From: Bdellovibrionales bacterium CG10_big_fil_rev_8_21_14_0_10_45_34
GTDB taxonomy: Bacteria > Bdellovibrionota > Bdellovibrionia > Bdellovibrionales > 1-14-0-10-45-34
Direction: 5' to 3'
DNA length: 64,000 bases
Assembly: GCA_002778785.1 (NCBI GenBank)
Contig: PEZS01000010.1
Location: forward strand, 1-64,000
The translations under genes were made by a program, and so were the position numbers. Shown in pieces: positions 8,188-16,491 of this stretch (its first letter is position 1; each line of letters starts with the position of its first letter). Below the pieces are notes generated by a model. That model ran no database searches and was not told where the DNA came from. It saw only the letters and a program-made list of their open reading frames with translations.

Positions 8188-9336
8188 TTGAGGCCTAACC
8201 ACTGGATGATCAACTGGAGCCGTTTTCTGAGCCAGGTGCGAGCAGAGCTCGAGAATGCTAGCTATTTAGAGGTGCGAACTCCTACGCTCGTGCCCTGCGG
8301 GGCCGTGGAACCTCACCTGCTTGCGCTTTCAACTACGGCGAAAATAGGCTCTCGCAGAGTCACACTTGAGCTACCCACAAGCCCGGAGCTAAGCCTCAAA
8401 AAGTTTTTGGCAGAAGGTTTAGAGAACATTTTCGAAATTAAATCGAGCTTCAGAGACGATGAGTTTGGCGTAAATCATCGAATCGAATTCACTATGCTCG
8501 AGTTTTACAAGAAAAATGTTACTCTTGAGGAGTTTGCCCTGCAAGTTGTAGAGCTAATAAGCACGCTTTTTGAGAATAGAGCATCAACTCAAACGCACGC
8601 GCACGGACAGCACCCATCGCTGAAAGGTGCAATCTCATCACACGCATTCGTACAATCTGAATCTTCCCCACAGATGCCTACTCGAACAAAAGAATGCAAG
8701 CCCGAAGTTGTCTTCGATAGTGTCGCCGATCTTTTTAAATCAGGGACCTCCTTTGAGCTAAATCCAGAATTTTTTTGCAATTCAGAGGCCACCAATGCCA
8801 TAAATGCAACACCAAGGGACTATGCTTTGCCCGCCGTCTCTTCAGATGGAAAACAGTATCTAAAAAATGTCTGCACCAAATTGCAGCTTGATTACAATCA
8901 AGACGATTCAATTGATGACTTGTTTCACCGAATCTGGATATCAAAAATAGAGCCCAATTTTGATCCGAAATGCATTTACTTGATTAAAGACTATCCGCCC
9001 TCTCAGGGGGCACTAGCAAAATTAAATTCTGAGGGTTGGTCAGATCGTTTTGAGATTTACTTTGGGGGCTTTGAAGTTGCCAACGCCTACAATGAGTTGT
9101 TCGATCCGGTTCAATTAAAAGAACGGTTCAGGAAGAATCAAGAAGAGAGAAGACTTCAGGGCCGCCCCCTTTCTGGGATTGATGAGGAGTTTTTTGAAAA
9201 ATCTTCGGGCGATTTAGAGCCCTGCTGCGGAATAGCTATCGGACTTGAAAGACTCTTTTGTGCCATCAACGGGTTCGAAGATTTGAGTTATTTTCCGCTA
9301 GCTACTTGGGAGAAGAAACTTCGACAAGACGAGTAG
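8188..9336 (+). CDS. epmA: EF-P lysine ligase-like, class II LysRS paralogue (EpmA/GenX/PoxA)
   Basis: EpmA attaches beta-lysine to a conserved lysine of elongation factor P, using the class II lysyl-tRNA synthetase catalytic fold without an anticodon domain. Motif 2 is visible (IFEIKSSFRDDEFGVNHRIEFTMLEFYK), as are the later YDYP-like KDYPPSQGALAKL, FEIYFGGFEVANAYNEL and motif 3 CGIAIGLERLFCAINGF. The length (383 residues) exceeds the usual 325 or so because of a polar, low-complexity insertion near residues 133-200. TTG 8188 is chosen because AAAGGGAG (8175-8182) would overlap the alternative GTG at 8182. Neither efp nor epmB is in the window. Confidence 0.85.
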   Translation: MRPNHWMINWSRFLSQVRAELENASYLEVRTPTLVPCGAVEPHLLALSTTAKIGSRRVTLELPTSPELSLKKFLAEGLENIFEIKSSFRDDEFGVNHRIEFTMLEFYKKNVTLEEFALQVVELISTLFENRASTQTHAHGQHPSLKGAISSHAFVQSESSPQMPTRTKECKPEVVFDSVADLFKSGTSFELNPEFFCNSEATNAINATPRDYALPAVSSDGKQYLKNVCTKLQLDYNQDDSIDDLFHRIWISKIEPNFDPKCIYLIKDYPPSQGALAKLNSEGWSDRFEIYFGGFEVANAYNELFDPVQLKERFRKNQEERRLQGRPLSGIDEEFFEKSSGDLEPCCGIAIGLERLFCAINGFEDLSYFPLATWEKKLRQDE

Positions 9337-9462
9337 AGAGAAATGAATTCGAATCTATACGCTTCAAATGACAAATCACTTTCTTTTTCGAATTTGTATT
9401 TCAATTTGGTTTAGAGTAGTGCCGAATATTTGGCCCATGAGCTGCAGGACTCAGAATCTACG

Positions 9463-10581
9463 CTAGTCGTTCAGAACTATTTTTAATCCTTCGATCACCA
9501 TGCCCACTTCATCGTCTGTCAACTCGGGAAAGATAGGCAAAGCTAAAGAAGTTCTTGAGGCTTCGTGCGAAACGGGGAACTCATTTTCAGAATCTATATT
9601 TCTAATTTCAGCTTGCACAACAGGCTGTTCAACCACGGTGAAAGGGTAATATATTTCAGTGGGAATACCCATCTCAGTGAGCTTCTTTCGTACGTTATCA
9701 CGATCAGACACTCGAACGATGTACTGATTCCAAACATGCGTCCGACCATCAAGTACCTTCGGAAGTGTTATTTTATCAGACAACGCAGCCAACTCTCTAC
9801 TGTAAAGATTGGCGATCTGAGCCCGCCGGCTGACCCAACTGGTAAGAAATGGAAGTTTTGCATCAAGATAAGCGCACTGAAGCGCATCCAATCGGGAATT
9901 GGTTCCAAGAATTTCGTGAGTGTACCGGACTCTCATGCCGTGAACGCGAATGAGCTTCATTCGATCGGCAACGGCGTTGTCAACACAGGTGACCATTCCA
10001 CCTTCGCCCGCGCCCCCAAGATTTTTGGTCGGGTAAAAACTCGTAGCCCCTGCATCTCCCATGGCCCCAGCAGGGCGGCCTTTGTAAGTCGCCCCCAATG
10101 ACTGAGCAAAGTCTTCAACCACCGGAATATTGTGTTTCTTTGCAATCTCTAGAATAGGATCCATATCGGCACATTGACCGTAGAGATGAACAACCATAAT
10201 TGCTTTGGTTTTTTTTGTGATACGCCGTTCAATATCAGTCGGATCAATATTGTACTCTTCAAGCCGAATATCAGCGAAAACAGGTTTTGCACCAAAGAAC
10301 ATAATCGATCCAGTGGATGCAAAAAAACTGTACGCAGGCGTTATGACTTCATCTCCGGGGTTTACTCCAACTCCCTTAAGCGCCACCACTAAAGCATCAG
10401 TCCCCGAAGCCACTGAAATGCAGTGAGGAATCTTCGTCCAATCTGAAATATGATTTTCGAACTGAGTAACCGCATCTCCCATGACCAGTCTTTGCGACTT
10501 AAGAAGCTCGCTAAAGCGCTTTTCGACGTCGTTTTCAATTAGGGGATACTGCCTAGATAAATCAAAAAAAGGAAACTTCAT
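9463..10581 (-). CDS. DegT/DnrJ/EryC1/StrS sugar aminotransferase
   Basis: A PLP-dependent aminotransferase that makes amino sugars from nucleotide-linked keto sugars, usually for surface polysaccharide. The PLP lysine is in SFYPTKNLGGAGEGG. SVASGTDALVVALKGVGVNPGDEVITPAYSFFA and VVEDFAQSLGATYKG are characteristic. The length (372) is normal. It diverges from the glycosyltransferase gene with only 38 bases between the two starts, so a promoter region is shared. The exact sugar cannot be read from the sequence. Confidence 0.93.
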   Translation of the reverse strand: MKFPFFDLSRQYPLIENDVEKRFSELLKSQRLVMGDAVTQFENHISDWTKIPHCISVASGTDALVVALKGVGVNPGDEVITPAYSFFASTGSIMFFGAKPVFADIRLEEYNIDPTDIERRITKKTKAIMVVHLYGQCADMDPILEIAKKHNIPVVEDFAQSLGATYKGRPAGAMGDAGATSFYPTKNLGGAGEGGMVTCVDNAVADRMKLIRVHGMRVRYTHEILGTNSRLDALQCAYLDAKLPFLTSWVSRRAQIANLYSRELAALSDKITLPKVLDGRTHVWNQYIVRVSDRDNVRKKLTEMGIPTEIYYPFTVVEQPVVQAEIRNIDSENEFPVSHEASRTSLALPIFPELTDDEVGMVIEGLKIVLND

Positions 10582-10619
10582 GTTGCTACTCTCTTGTCTC
10601 CATTAGTAATCTAGATTTC

Positions 10620-11924
10620 ATGGCTAAACAAGTGCTGCCCGAAAACCTAAGAGTCTGTCTTGTTGCAAGGAAGTTTCCAACTTCCTCGGTGGGGGAATTT
10701 GGCTACCTCTGGTCTCTAGCTTCACAACTGGCTCAAAAAGGACACGAGGTCGTAGTTATAGCCAGTGAAGGGCGGCCAGAACATGAATATGAAAAAGAGA
10801 CTGTGAAGCTTTTTTATCTCAGTCAGGGTATTCGCTCCTATAGATCCGAAGAGTTTGCGAGTCATGCACGCATCAAGTTCTTAGAACTACACAGTCAAAA
10901 GCCCTTCGATTTACTTCATGGATTTGACGCTTCGGCGACTCTTATTGCACGGCTCCGAGAAAACTTTCAGATTGCGACGGTTTTTGACGTGCGTGCTACC
11001 CAGCTTGCGCAGATATTTTCTATCCTTGGAGTCTCACAAGAAAGTTTAAGCAGTCTCATCCAGACTGGTATAGCCGTCTCTTATAAGTTTCTACGAACTT
11101 ATTATGGAGCAGATTTGGGCTTGCTTAAATCTGCGGATGCTATCTTTGTTCGCAGTCAGCAAGAAAGATTGGCATTAGAGCGCTTTTACTTTTATCCGGA
11201 TTCACGAATTTTTACTGTACCCTTTGGGATCGATTCGTCTGCGCTTTCTAAGGAGGCCCCATCTGAAGATCTTCGAAAGAAATGGGGTATTGCAGAAACT
11301 TGCCGGATGATACTGACAATCACAGATATGACAGAAGTAAGAGAGGTAAAGAACCTTTTGCTCTCTTTCGAGAAAGTTGTCATTAAGAAGCCTGACCTGC
11401 GACTCATGATTATCGGTAATGGTCCTAAGAGAAAAGAGATCGAATACCAAATCTATAACTTAGCTCTGGGTAACAAGGTAATTCTGGTCGGGGCGATTGA
11501 TGCAGAAACACTTTCAAATGCTTTGTTTTCTTCAGAAGTTCTTATTTCTCTAAGCAGCCGCTCCATGGGCTTCGAAAGCACTTTGTTGGAGGCTATGGTC
11601 TACAAGAAGATCGTTATTGGCTCTGAGGTTAACGGAGCAGCATCTTCTATTATCGAAGATGGTGTCGATGGATTCCTTGTGAGGCCAGCCGATGTGTCGG
11701 GGATTTCAAACCTTCTACTTGATATCTTTTCCGGTAAGGTCTTGACAGTTGAAATTGGAGAGCGAGCGAGAAAAAAGGTCGTCGACTTGTTTGAACCGCA
11801 AAAGGTGATAGACGCTACTGTTCAGGCTTATTACAAAATTTTGAAGAGAGCGAAGAGGCTCAAAAGCAGTTTTGGGGTTAAAAAAATAAATGCATCAAAA
11901 CAAGAAATGTTAAAAGAGGTTTAA
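10620..11924 (+). CDS. GT4-type glycosyltransferase
   Basis: A GT-B fold glycosyltransferase, probably adding a sugar to LPS or another surface glycan on the cytoplasmic face. The N-terminal half begins VCLVARKFPTSSVGEFGY, and the C-terminal half has the Glyco_transf_1 pattern: MIIGNGPKRKEIEYQI, VILVGAIDAETLSNALFSSEVLISLS and the EX7E motif in FESTLLEAMVYKK. The donor sugar cannot be assigned. The O-antigen ligase-like gene starts one base after its stop, indicating an operon. Confidence 0.9.
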   Translation: MAKQVLPENLRVCLVARKFPTSSVGEFGYLWSLASQLAQKGHEVVVIASEGRPEHEYEKETVKLFYLSQGIRSYRSEEFASHARIKFLELHSQKPFDLLHGFDASATLIARLRENFQIATVFDVRATQLAQIFSILGVSQESLSSLIQTGIAVSYKFLRTYYGADLGLLKSADAIFVRSQQERLALERFYFYPDSRIFTVPFGIDSSALSKEAPSEDLRKKWGIAETCRMILTITDMTEVREVKNLLLSFEKVVIKKPDLRLMIIGNGPKRKEIEYQIYNLALGNKVILVGAIDAETLSNALFSSEVLISLSSRSMGFESTLLEAMVYKKIVIGSEVNGAASSIIEDGVDGFLVRPADVSGISNLLLDIFSGKVLTVEIGERARKKVVDLFEPQKVIDATVQAYYKILKRAKRLKSSFGVKKINASKQEMLKEV

Positions 11925-11925
11925 G

Positions 11926-13227
11926 ATGAGGGAGCAACCCACCGGGGCGTTGTCTATTTTTTACTATTTGGTTCCGTTCTTTTTGGGACTCTACAGTTTA
12001 TCGCTTCTCACTTCTATGACGGGAATGGAGCTCGCCAGCACAGGGATCGCTCTTTTCACTCTTCTCTTTTTGATGATTTCTGTCGCTAAAGGAGATTCAG
12101 TTTCGCCCTATCGATTAGGTGGAGACTTTGCACTCATTGGACTAGTCGTATGTGTTGCCATAGGACTTTGGTTCAACGCGCCGAAAGCAGACTTCTTCTA
12201 CTTTTTTGCAAAGATGCGCTGGGTGCTTTTGCTATACCTGACGACTTACGCGCTGGATTTTTTCCCGGGTCTTAACTCTCGCCTATTTATAATTATTTAC
12301 GGGTCTGTGATCGTCGCAGCTTATGCCTGTTTTCAACATTTTACTGGGATCGATGCCAGATACGCTTGGGGCTTGAGACCAGAGAGTGCCATCTCGGTAG
12401 CGCCCTTTCACAATGCCGAAGTTTACAAAACCGTAGGTTTTTTTAGCCACCACCTCACCTATGGCTACTCATTTGGTATGTTGTTTTGTTTGGTCCTTGC
12501 CGTTTTTCTGCTAGGTAAAAGAAGAAACAAGCTCCTTCGATTGGGCGCCTTTATAGGAGTAGTTCTCATCGGCGCTTCTCTGCTTTGGACATATGGTAGA
12601 GGTGTTTGGCTAGCGGCGATTGCAGGTACACTTGTCATGGGTGCCTACGCCTCTAAGAAAGCTCTTTTTTCATTGTTGATCATAATTGCTTCACTGGGAG
12701 GTTTCTACTATAGCGTTTCGCCAGGTTTTCGCGAAAGAGTTCAAACCGTTTGGGACCAAAACTATTTTAGCAACGCCGACAGAAAAGATGTTTGGAAAGC
12801 AAACCTTGAAATGTTCAAAGACTACCCATGGTTTGGTATTGGCTATATGCAGAATGAAGAGCGTCTTGGCGAATACTATCAAAAGCTGGGCATCGACAAC
12901 GAATTCGGTGGTCATGCGCACAACACCTACTTACAAATGCTCTCTACAACAGGCTTGTTTGGCTTCATTTGCTACATGAGCTTTGTCCTGGTTTTCTTAC
13001 TCATGACCCATCGTCTTTGGAACGAAATTCCTAAAAATCATTTTTGGCATCGAGTTTTTGTTTTAGGAGTTCTTGGCGCCCAAGTAGTCATGCATGTCGG
13101 AGGCCTCACTCAATGGAATTTCGGCGATGCGGAAGTAAGGCATCTGTTTCTGTTCTTGATTGCGATCATTGCTTATATGCATGAGAGGTATTCGCGGGGA
13201 ATAGTCTCTGACGACCGCTCCCTCTAG
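11926..13227 (+). CDS. O-antigen ligase/polymerase family membrane protein
   Basis: A 433-residue polytopic inner-membrane protein of the Wzy_C/WaaL superfamily, which joins or polymerises polysaccharide on the periplasmic side. About ten hydrophobic segments flank a large periplasmic loop. Characteristic parts are YGRGVWLAAIAG, WFGIGYMQNEERLGEYY and HAHNTYLQMLSTTGLFGF. AAAGAGG precedes the ATG, and the gene is tightly coupled to the glycosyltransferase. Ligase versus polymerase cannot be separated from sequence alone. Confidence 0.88.
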   Translation: MREQPTGALSIFYYLVPFFLGLYSLSLLTSMTGMELASTGIALFTLLFLMISVAKGDSVSPYRLGGDFALIGLVVCVAIGLWFNAPKADFFYFFAKMRWVLLLYLTTYALDFFPGLNSRLFIIIYGSVIVAAYACFQHFTGIDARYAWGLRPESAISVAPFHNAEVYKTVGFFSHHLTYGYSFGMLFCLVLAVFLLGKRRNKLLRLGAFIGVVLIGASLLWTYGRGVWLAAIAGTLVMGAYASKKALFSLLIIIASLGGFYYSVSPGFRERVQTVWDQNYFSNADRKDVWKANLEMFKDYPWFGIGYMQNEERLGEYYQKLGIDNEFGGHAHNTYLQMLSTTGLFGFICYMSFVLVFLLMTHRLWNEIPKNHFWHRVFVLGVLGAQVVMHVGGLTQWNFGDAEVRHLFLFLIAIIAYMHERYSRGIVSDDRSL

Positions 13228-13542
13228 CCCCCTGCTTCAGATACGCTGCATCCTGCCGCGTACTCTGTTTTTAAAAGCGTCAGCTTCTTCAAATACTCAA
13301 ACATCCGTTCGGCAGCAGCGCTCGCAAGAGCGAGCACTGCACCAAGCCGAACTCGCATTTGAAGAAACTGACGCTTTTAAAAACCAAGCACACTTTCAAG
13401 CACAGGCATGTAACGCAATGTGGCGACAGAAGTTGGTTTGGTGCTGAAAAGAAAAAAGTTGAAACTTATTATGAGCTTAGACAACTTGGTAGCTGACTTC
13501 TTGCTCGAACGTGTATGGAATTGAGGCTTGGGGGGTTGCTCT
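13228..13542. other. 315-bp spacer between the O-antigen ligase-like and HU/IHF genes
   Basis: The first half holds the large nested hairpin described separately. The second half (about 13385-13542) is the leader of the HU/IHF gene and should contain its promoter, but no hexamers stand out clearly enough to call. The open frame on the minus strand here is a shadow of the HU gene. Confidence 0.5.
13267..13384. repeat. 118-bp nested inverted repeat
   Basis: Outer arms 13267-13294 and 13357-13384 match over 27 of 28 bases. A second pair, GTTCGGC (13307-13313) and GCCGAAC (13346-13352), lies inside, and a third, GCAGCGCTCGC (13315-13325) with GCGAGCACTGC (13330-13340), matches 10 of 11 around an AAGA loop. 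All three nest, so one long cruciform or RNA hairpin is possible. It begins 40 bases after a stop codon. No transposase is nearby. A miniature mobile element, an mRNA 3' structure or a structured RNA are all open. Confidence 0.8.
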
Positions 13543-13827
13543 ATGACCAAAGCAGATCTTATCAATTTGGTTTCTGAAACGGCTGGCATCACGCGCGTGA
13601 AATCTGAAGCTGTCGTGAATACAATCTTTGATACAATTGTCGATGCATTGATGAAAGATGACCGGATCGAGATCAGAGGTTTTGGTTCATTTGTTAATCG
13701 CAAGTACGGATCCTATCAAGGCCGCAATCCTCGCACGGGTGAAGTCATAGAAGTTGGCGAAAAGAAAGTTCCCTTTTTTAAAGTGGGCAAAGAGCTCCGT
13801 GAAGCTGTAGAAAAAGGCGGCAAATAG
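13543..13827 (+). CDS. HU/IHF family DNA-bending protein
   Basis: A small dimeric nucleoid protein that bends DNA. The start ATG 13543 gives MTKADLINLVSE, the usual N-terminus for the family, and a 94-residue product. The beta-arm motif is clear: GFGSFVNRKYGSYQGRNPRTGE, followed by PFFKVGKELREAV. The pattern is closest to IHF beta-type subunits, but HU cannot be excluded. It is a single gene with a GNAT gene converging from downstream. Confidence 0.93.
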   Translation: MTKADLINLVSETAGITRVKSEAVVNTIFDTIVDALMKDDRIEIRGFGSFVNRKYGSYQGRNPRTGEVIEVGEKKVPFFKVGKELREAVEKGGK

Positions 13828-13847
13828 TTTTGCGGCATCGTGAGCAT

Positions 13848-14318
13848 CTATTTTGTTTTCACCAAATAGTGCCTTTTTGGAACAGTTAAGGTTTCGTCTT
13901 GATAGAGCGTAAATGTTTTTGTGCCGCTACTCTCAATTGTTTTTATCGAACCAACGTTATTTTCGTCACAAGTAATAAGAACACTTTCTAGTTTTAACTC
14001 AGTTTTACAAAAATCTAGTGCGCCTCTTAAAATAATTGTCGCGTAGCCCATTCTTCGAAAACGTGGGATCACTCCATAGCCCAAGTTCCCGGCGTATTTT
14101 CTTAAGTAGTCATTTAGTTCATGCCTAATCGACACCCGTCCAACAATCTCGCCTGTGTTGTTAAACGCAAACAATAGCGTATCAGGAACAAAGCCGTTAG
14201 GTAGATTGATGCCCTTTTCATACTCGTCCAGCTTTTTCAGAATGGAATCAAATGATAAACCAGTCACATCGAAGCTCGGCATAAACTTAAAATGGGGCTC
14301 GTCAGGGAATGCCTTCAT
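13848..14318 (-). CDS. GNAT family N-acetyltransferase
   Basis: A GNAT-fold acyltransferase using acetyl-CoA. The acetyl-CoA pyrophosphate loop is seen in GYGVIPRFRRMGYATIILRGAL, and the C-terminal NNVGSIKTIESSG is typical. The substrate is unknown. From the first ATG (14318) the product is 156 residues, but the open frame continues 24 codons further upstream with convincing GNAT N-terminus (IIQLRRLALDDREQFYKA) and no ATG, GTG or TTG codon. GAAAGG lies 6 bases before ATC at 14372-14370. Either a rare start is used or the normal start has been lost. It follows mutT on the same strand. Confidence 0.8.
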   Translation of the reverse strand: MKAFPDEPHFKFMPSFDVTGLSFDSILKKLDEYEKGINLPNGFVPDTLLFAFNNTGEIVGRVSIRHELNDYLRKYAGNLGYGVIPRFRRMGYATIILRGALDFCKTELKLESVLITCDENNVGSIKTIESSGTKTFTLYQDETLTVPKRHYLVKTK

Positions 14319-14389
14319 CGCTTTATAAAATTGTTCGCGATCATCAAGCGCAAGTCGTCTTAGTTGTATGATCCCAACCTTTCGATTGT

Positions 14390-14800
14390 CTACTCAGTTA
14401 AAATTGCTCTGAGGGTTGGCCATATTTTTCGGTTGGCCTCGGGGATTTCCATTTTTTCGATATCGCTAACGCGAAACCAATCCAGGGCTTCGTGATGCTT
14501 GGTTTTGGGCTCTCCCTTCCAAAATGGAACGTCGAAAAACAATAGCAATACGCCTTTTTCTCCGTAGCGGTGTGTATGGGCTAGCCTAAGGTTTCCCACC
14601 TGCGCGTCAATGCCGAGCTCCTCTGATAATTCTCGAGCAAGTGCTTCTTCGGGAGTTTCGCCAAGCTCGATCTTGCCACCAGGAAATTCCCATTGGCCGG
14701 CCAAAGTGTACCCCTCAGGCCGTTTACCAAGTAAAATTTGATCACCTTTCTTAATTAAACCGGTGACAACCGGGATCCAAATCGCGCGCTGCATTCTCAT
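14390..14800 (-). CDS. mutT: MutT-type NUDIX hydrolase
   Basis: This probably hydrolyses 8-oxo-dGTP to the monophosphate, keeping oxidised guanine out of DNA. The NUDIX box is complete: GGKIELGETPEEALARELSEELGI has the GX5EX7REUXEEXGU spacing. The short length (136) and C-terminal HHEALDWFRVSDIEKMEIPEANRKI match MutT. ATG 14800 or ATG 14794 could be the start. It lies upstream of the GNAT gene on the same strand. Confidence 0.9.
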   Translation of the reverse strand: MRMQRAIWIPVVTGLIKKGDQILLGKRPEGYTLAGQWEFPGGKIELGETPEEALARELSEELGIDAQVGNLRLAHTHRYGEKGVLLLFFDVPFWKGEPKTKHHEALDWFRVSDIEKMEIPEANRKIWPTLRAILTE

Positions 14801-14856
14801 GGTTGAGCTCTCATGAAATATAAGCTACCTAACGCTCATCACCTTGTCATGTAGAG

Positions 14857-15150
14857 ATGAGGAATGACGACGTTTGGTGTGTGTCAAAGCGGACAGCTCA
14901 AAAAAAAGGATGCGAGAGCGTGAATCTAAAATTAGATAAAATTAAGCAAGATGTGATGATATGCGCCGAAAACGGCTATCGAGGTAATTTCTCAATGAAT
15001 GACGGCAAATCATACCGCGGTGGGTATATCACGGGGACTAATTGGGAGGTTGGAGTGATTTCAATCGAAAGAGTCGGCGATCGAAGTCGCAAGCCCATTG
15101 TGCTTCGAATCGAAGACATCGTCGATTTCGAATTGATTTGGAACGTCTGA
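14857..15150 (+). CDS. small protein of unknown function
   Basis: A small cytoplasmic protein of 97 residues if the ATG is used. Its second half (NDGKSYRGGYITGTNWEVGVISIER then PIVLRIEDIVDFELIW) reads like a small beta barrel. GTG at 14920 would remove the weakly convincing first 21 residues and may be the real start. No family is recognised. It converges on the protease gene. Confidence 0.5.
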   Translation: MRNDDVWCVSKRTAQKKGCESVNLKLDKIKQDVMICAENGYRGNFSMNDGKSYRGGYITGTNWEVGVISIERVGDRSRKPIVLRIEDIVDFELIWNV

Positions 15151-15170
15151 AGAAAAGCTCCAGATGTTGC

Positions 15171-16157
15171 CTATTCCGAAAGTAGATCCAGCGTAACGTT
15201 GGGAGTTGTTTCATTTAGTTGATCTATTCCGGGGATCAAAGGGGGCAGACTCTCTACAGGCGTGACTTTCAGTTCAAAACCCAATGAAGCAAGGGGAGAG
15301 CGAAAATTCTCAACTGCGATCCCCCAGTTCGAGCAACCTTCAGGCTTTTGGCACTTGTTTTTAATCCAAGCCGCGCAGGAGCGAATGGCAATACCAGCTA
15401 GTCTTCCGTAAGCATCTAAGATGGCTCCTCCACTGTTGCCCGTTAAGAAGTCGGCACTTGTAGCAAGTATATGAGGTTGCCCTCCTCCGGTAACAAATCC
15501 ATTTGAGTTTAGCCGTGAAAGGTTAAACCGGAATCCGACTAAGGTAATCTCACCCAATGACAAAAGTTTTTTGTTGAAGTCGCTGCGTTGGGGCTTGTTA
15601 TAGTTCCATTTCTTTCGAGATGCCAACGAAGGATAGCCAATGGCGGCTGCGGCCTTGTTTGTTTGAAAGTTATTCGGACCAATATCCGCAAAAACGGGAT
15701 CAAACGGAGCCCTCCACTCTACAAGAACTATTGCGGCATCAATCGATGGATCTACCCAATAAACGTTATGAGCAAAAAGCCAATGAGGTTTGCCGTTGTA
15801 AGGATTAGTGATTTCAATTCGGTGACGGCAGGACTGGCTATGGGCGCACTTTACAACGTGCGCCGCCGTCAGAACGATAACTTGAGAGGAATTATTAGGA
15901 TTCCTTCCAATCATAACTCCAGCACCATGACCGCGATTCAAATCGCGCGGTTCATTGCTGAGGAAGTGCGGGGTAATGCCCACAACAGAGTGAAACCCTT
16001 TTTCATACTGAGGAAACTTCTCTAAGTTTTGGGTAAAGCCCTCAAAACAAGCATTTGGCATTTCGGCCAATGAAATTGTGACTGTAAAAAAACATCCCAG
16101 CAATGCGACTATATTTAGCCGCCGCCCTTTAGTGATAGGATGACCCCCGTCCCCCAT
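15171..16157 (-). CDS. secreted trypsin-like serine protease (S1)
   Basis: An exported serine protease of the chymotrypsin fold. A signal peptide (IVALLGCFFTVTISLAEM) follows a short basic N-terminus. The triad is visible: His in VLTAAHVV, Asp in WVDPSIDAAIVLVEW, and Ser in FLTGNSGGAILD. Several cysteine pairs suggest disulphides in the periplasm or outside the cell. Proteases of this kind are plausible prey-degrading enzymes in a predatory bacterium, but that is inference. The gene stands alone on its strand behind a 334-base non-coding region. Confidence 0.88.
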   Translation of the reverse strand: MGDGGHPITKGRRLNIVALLGCFFTVTISLAEMPNACFEGFTQNLEKFPQYEKGFHSVVGITPHFLSNEPRDLNRGHGAGVMIGRNPNNSSQVIVLTAAHVVKCAHSQSCRHRIEITNPYNGKPHWLFAHNVYWVDPSIDAAIVLVEWRAPFDPVFADIGPNNFQTNKAAAAIGYPSLASRKKWNYNKPQRSDFNKKLLSLGEITLVGFRFNLSRLNSNGFVTGGGQPHILATSADFLTGNSGGAILDAYGRLAGIAIRSCAAWIKNKCQKPEGCSNWGIAVENFRSPLASLGFELKVTPVESLPPLIPGIDQLNETTPNVTLDLLSE

Positions 16158-16491
16158 AGCACCCCCCGCCCGCGAACATAGAAGAGCTTTTATTTAAATG
16201 CACCCTTCAACACATAGTTGAAAAATATTTATGAATATCCATACGACGCTGCGTTTGTTTCGTATTTTAAGCTAACCAAGTCATGGTCGATCATTTCAAA
16301 TAACGAAAATTTTTTGATAGAGCTTCATTCGAACTCCAAACGAGGGCTAATTCGTACATATATTAATCGAAGGCATTAGCTTTTCTTATATTAGAGACAT
16401 TTCAATTTATTGCCTTTGCTCGTTACGTTAACGAAATCGCAACAGCCCCTAAAACGTGTGAGCTTTCGTGTAGATTTATTGTTGGAAAAAT
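16158..16491. other. 334-bp AT-rich spacer, protease promoter region
   Basis: No gene is seen. This region must hold the promoter of the minus-strand protease and the 3' end of pyrD. TTCAAC-ACATA-GTTGAA (16206-16222) is a 6-bp inverted repeat about 50 bases upstream of the protease start and could be an operator. No T-tract terminator is evident after pyrD. Confidence 0.4.
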
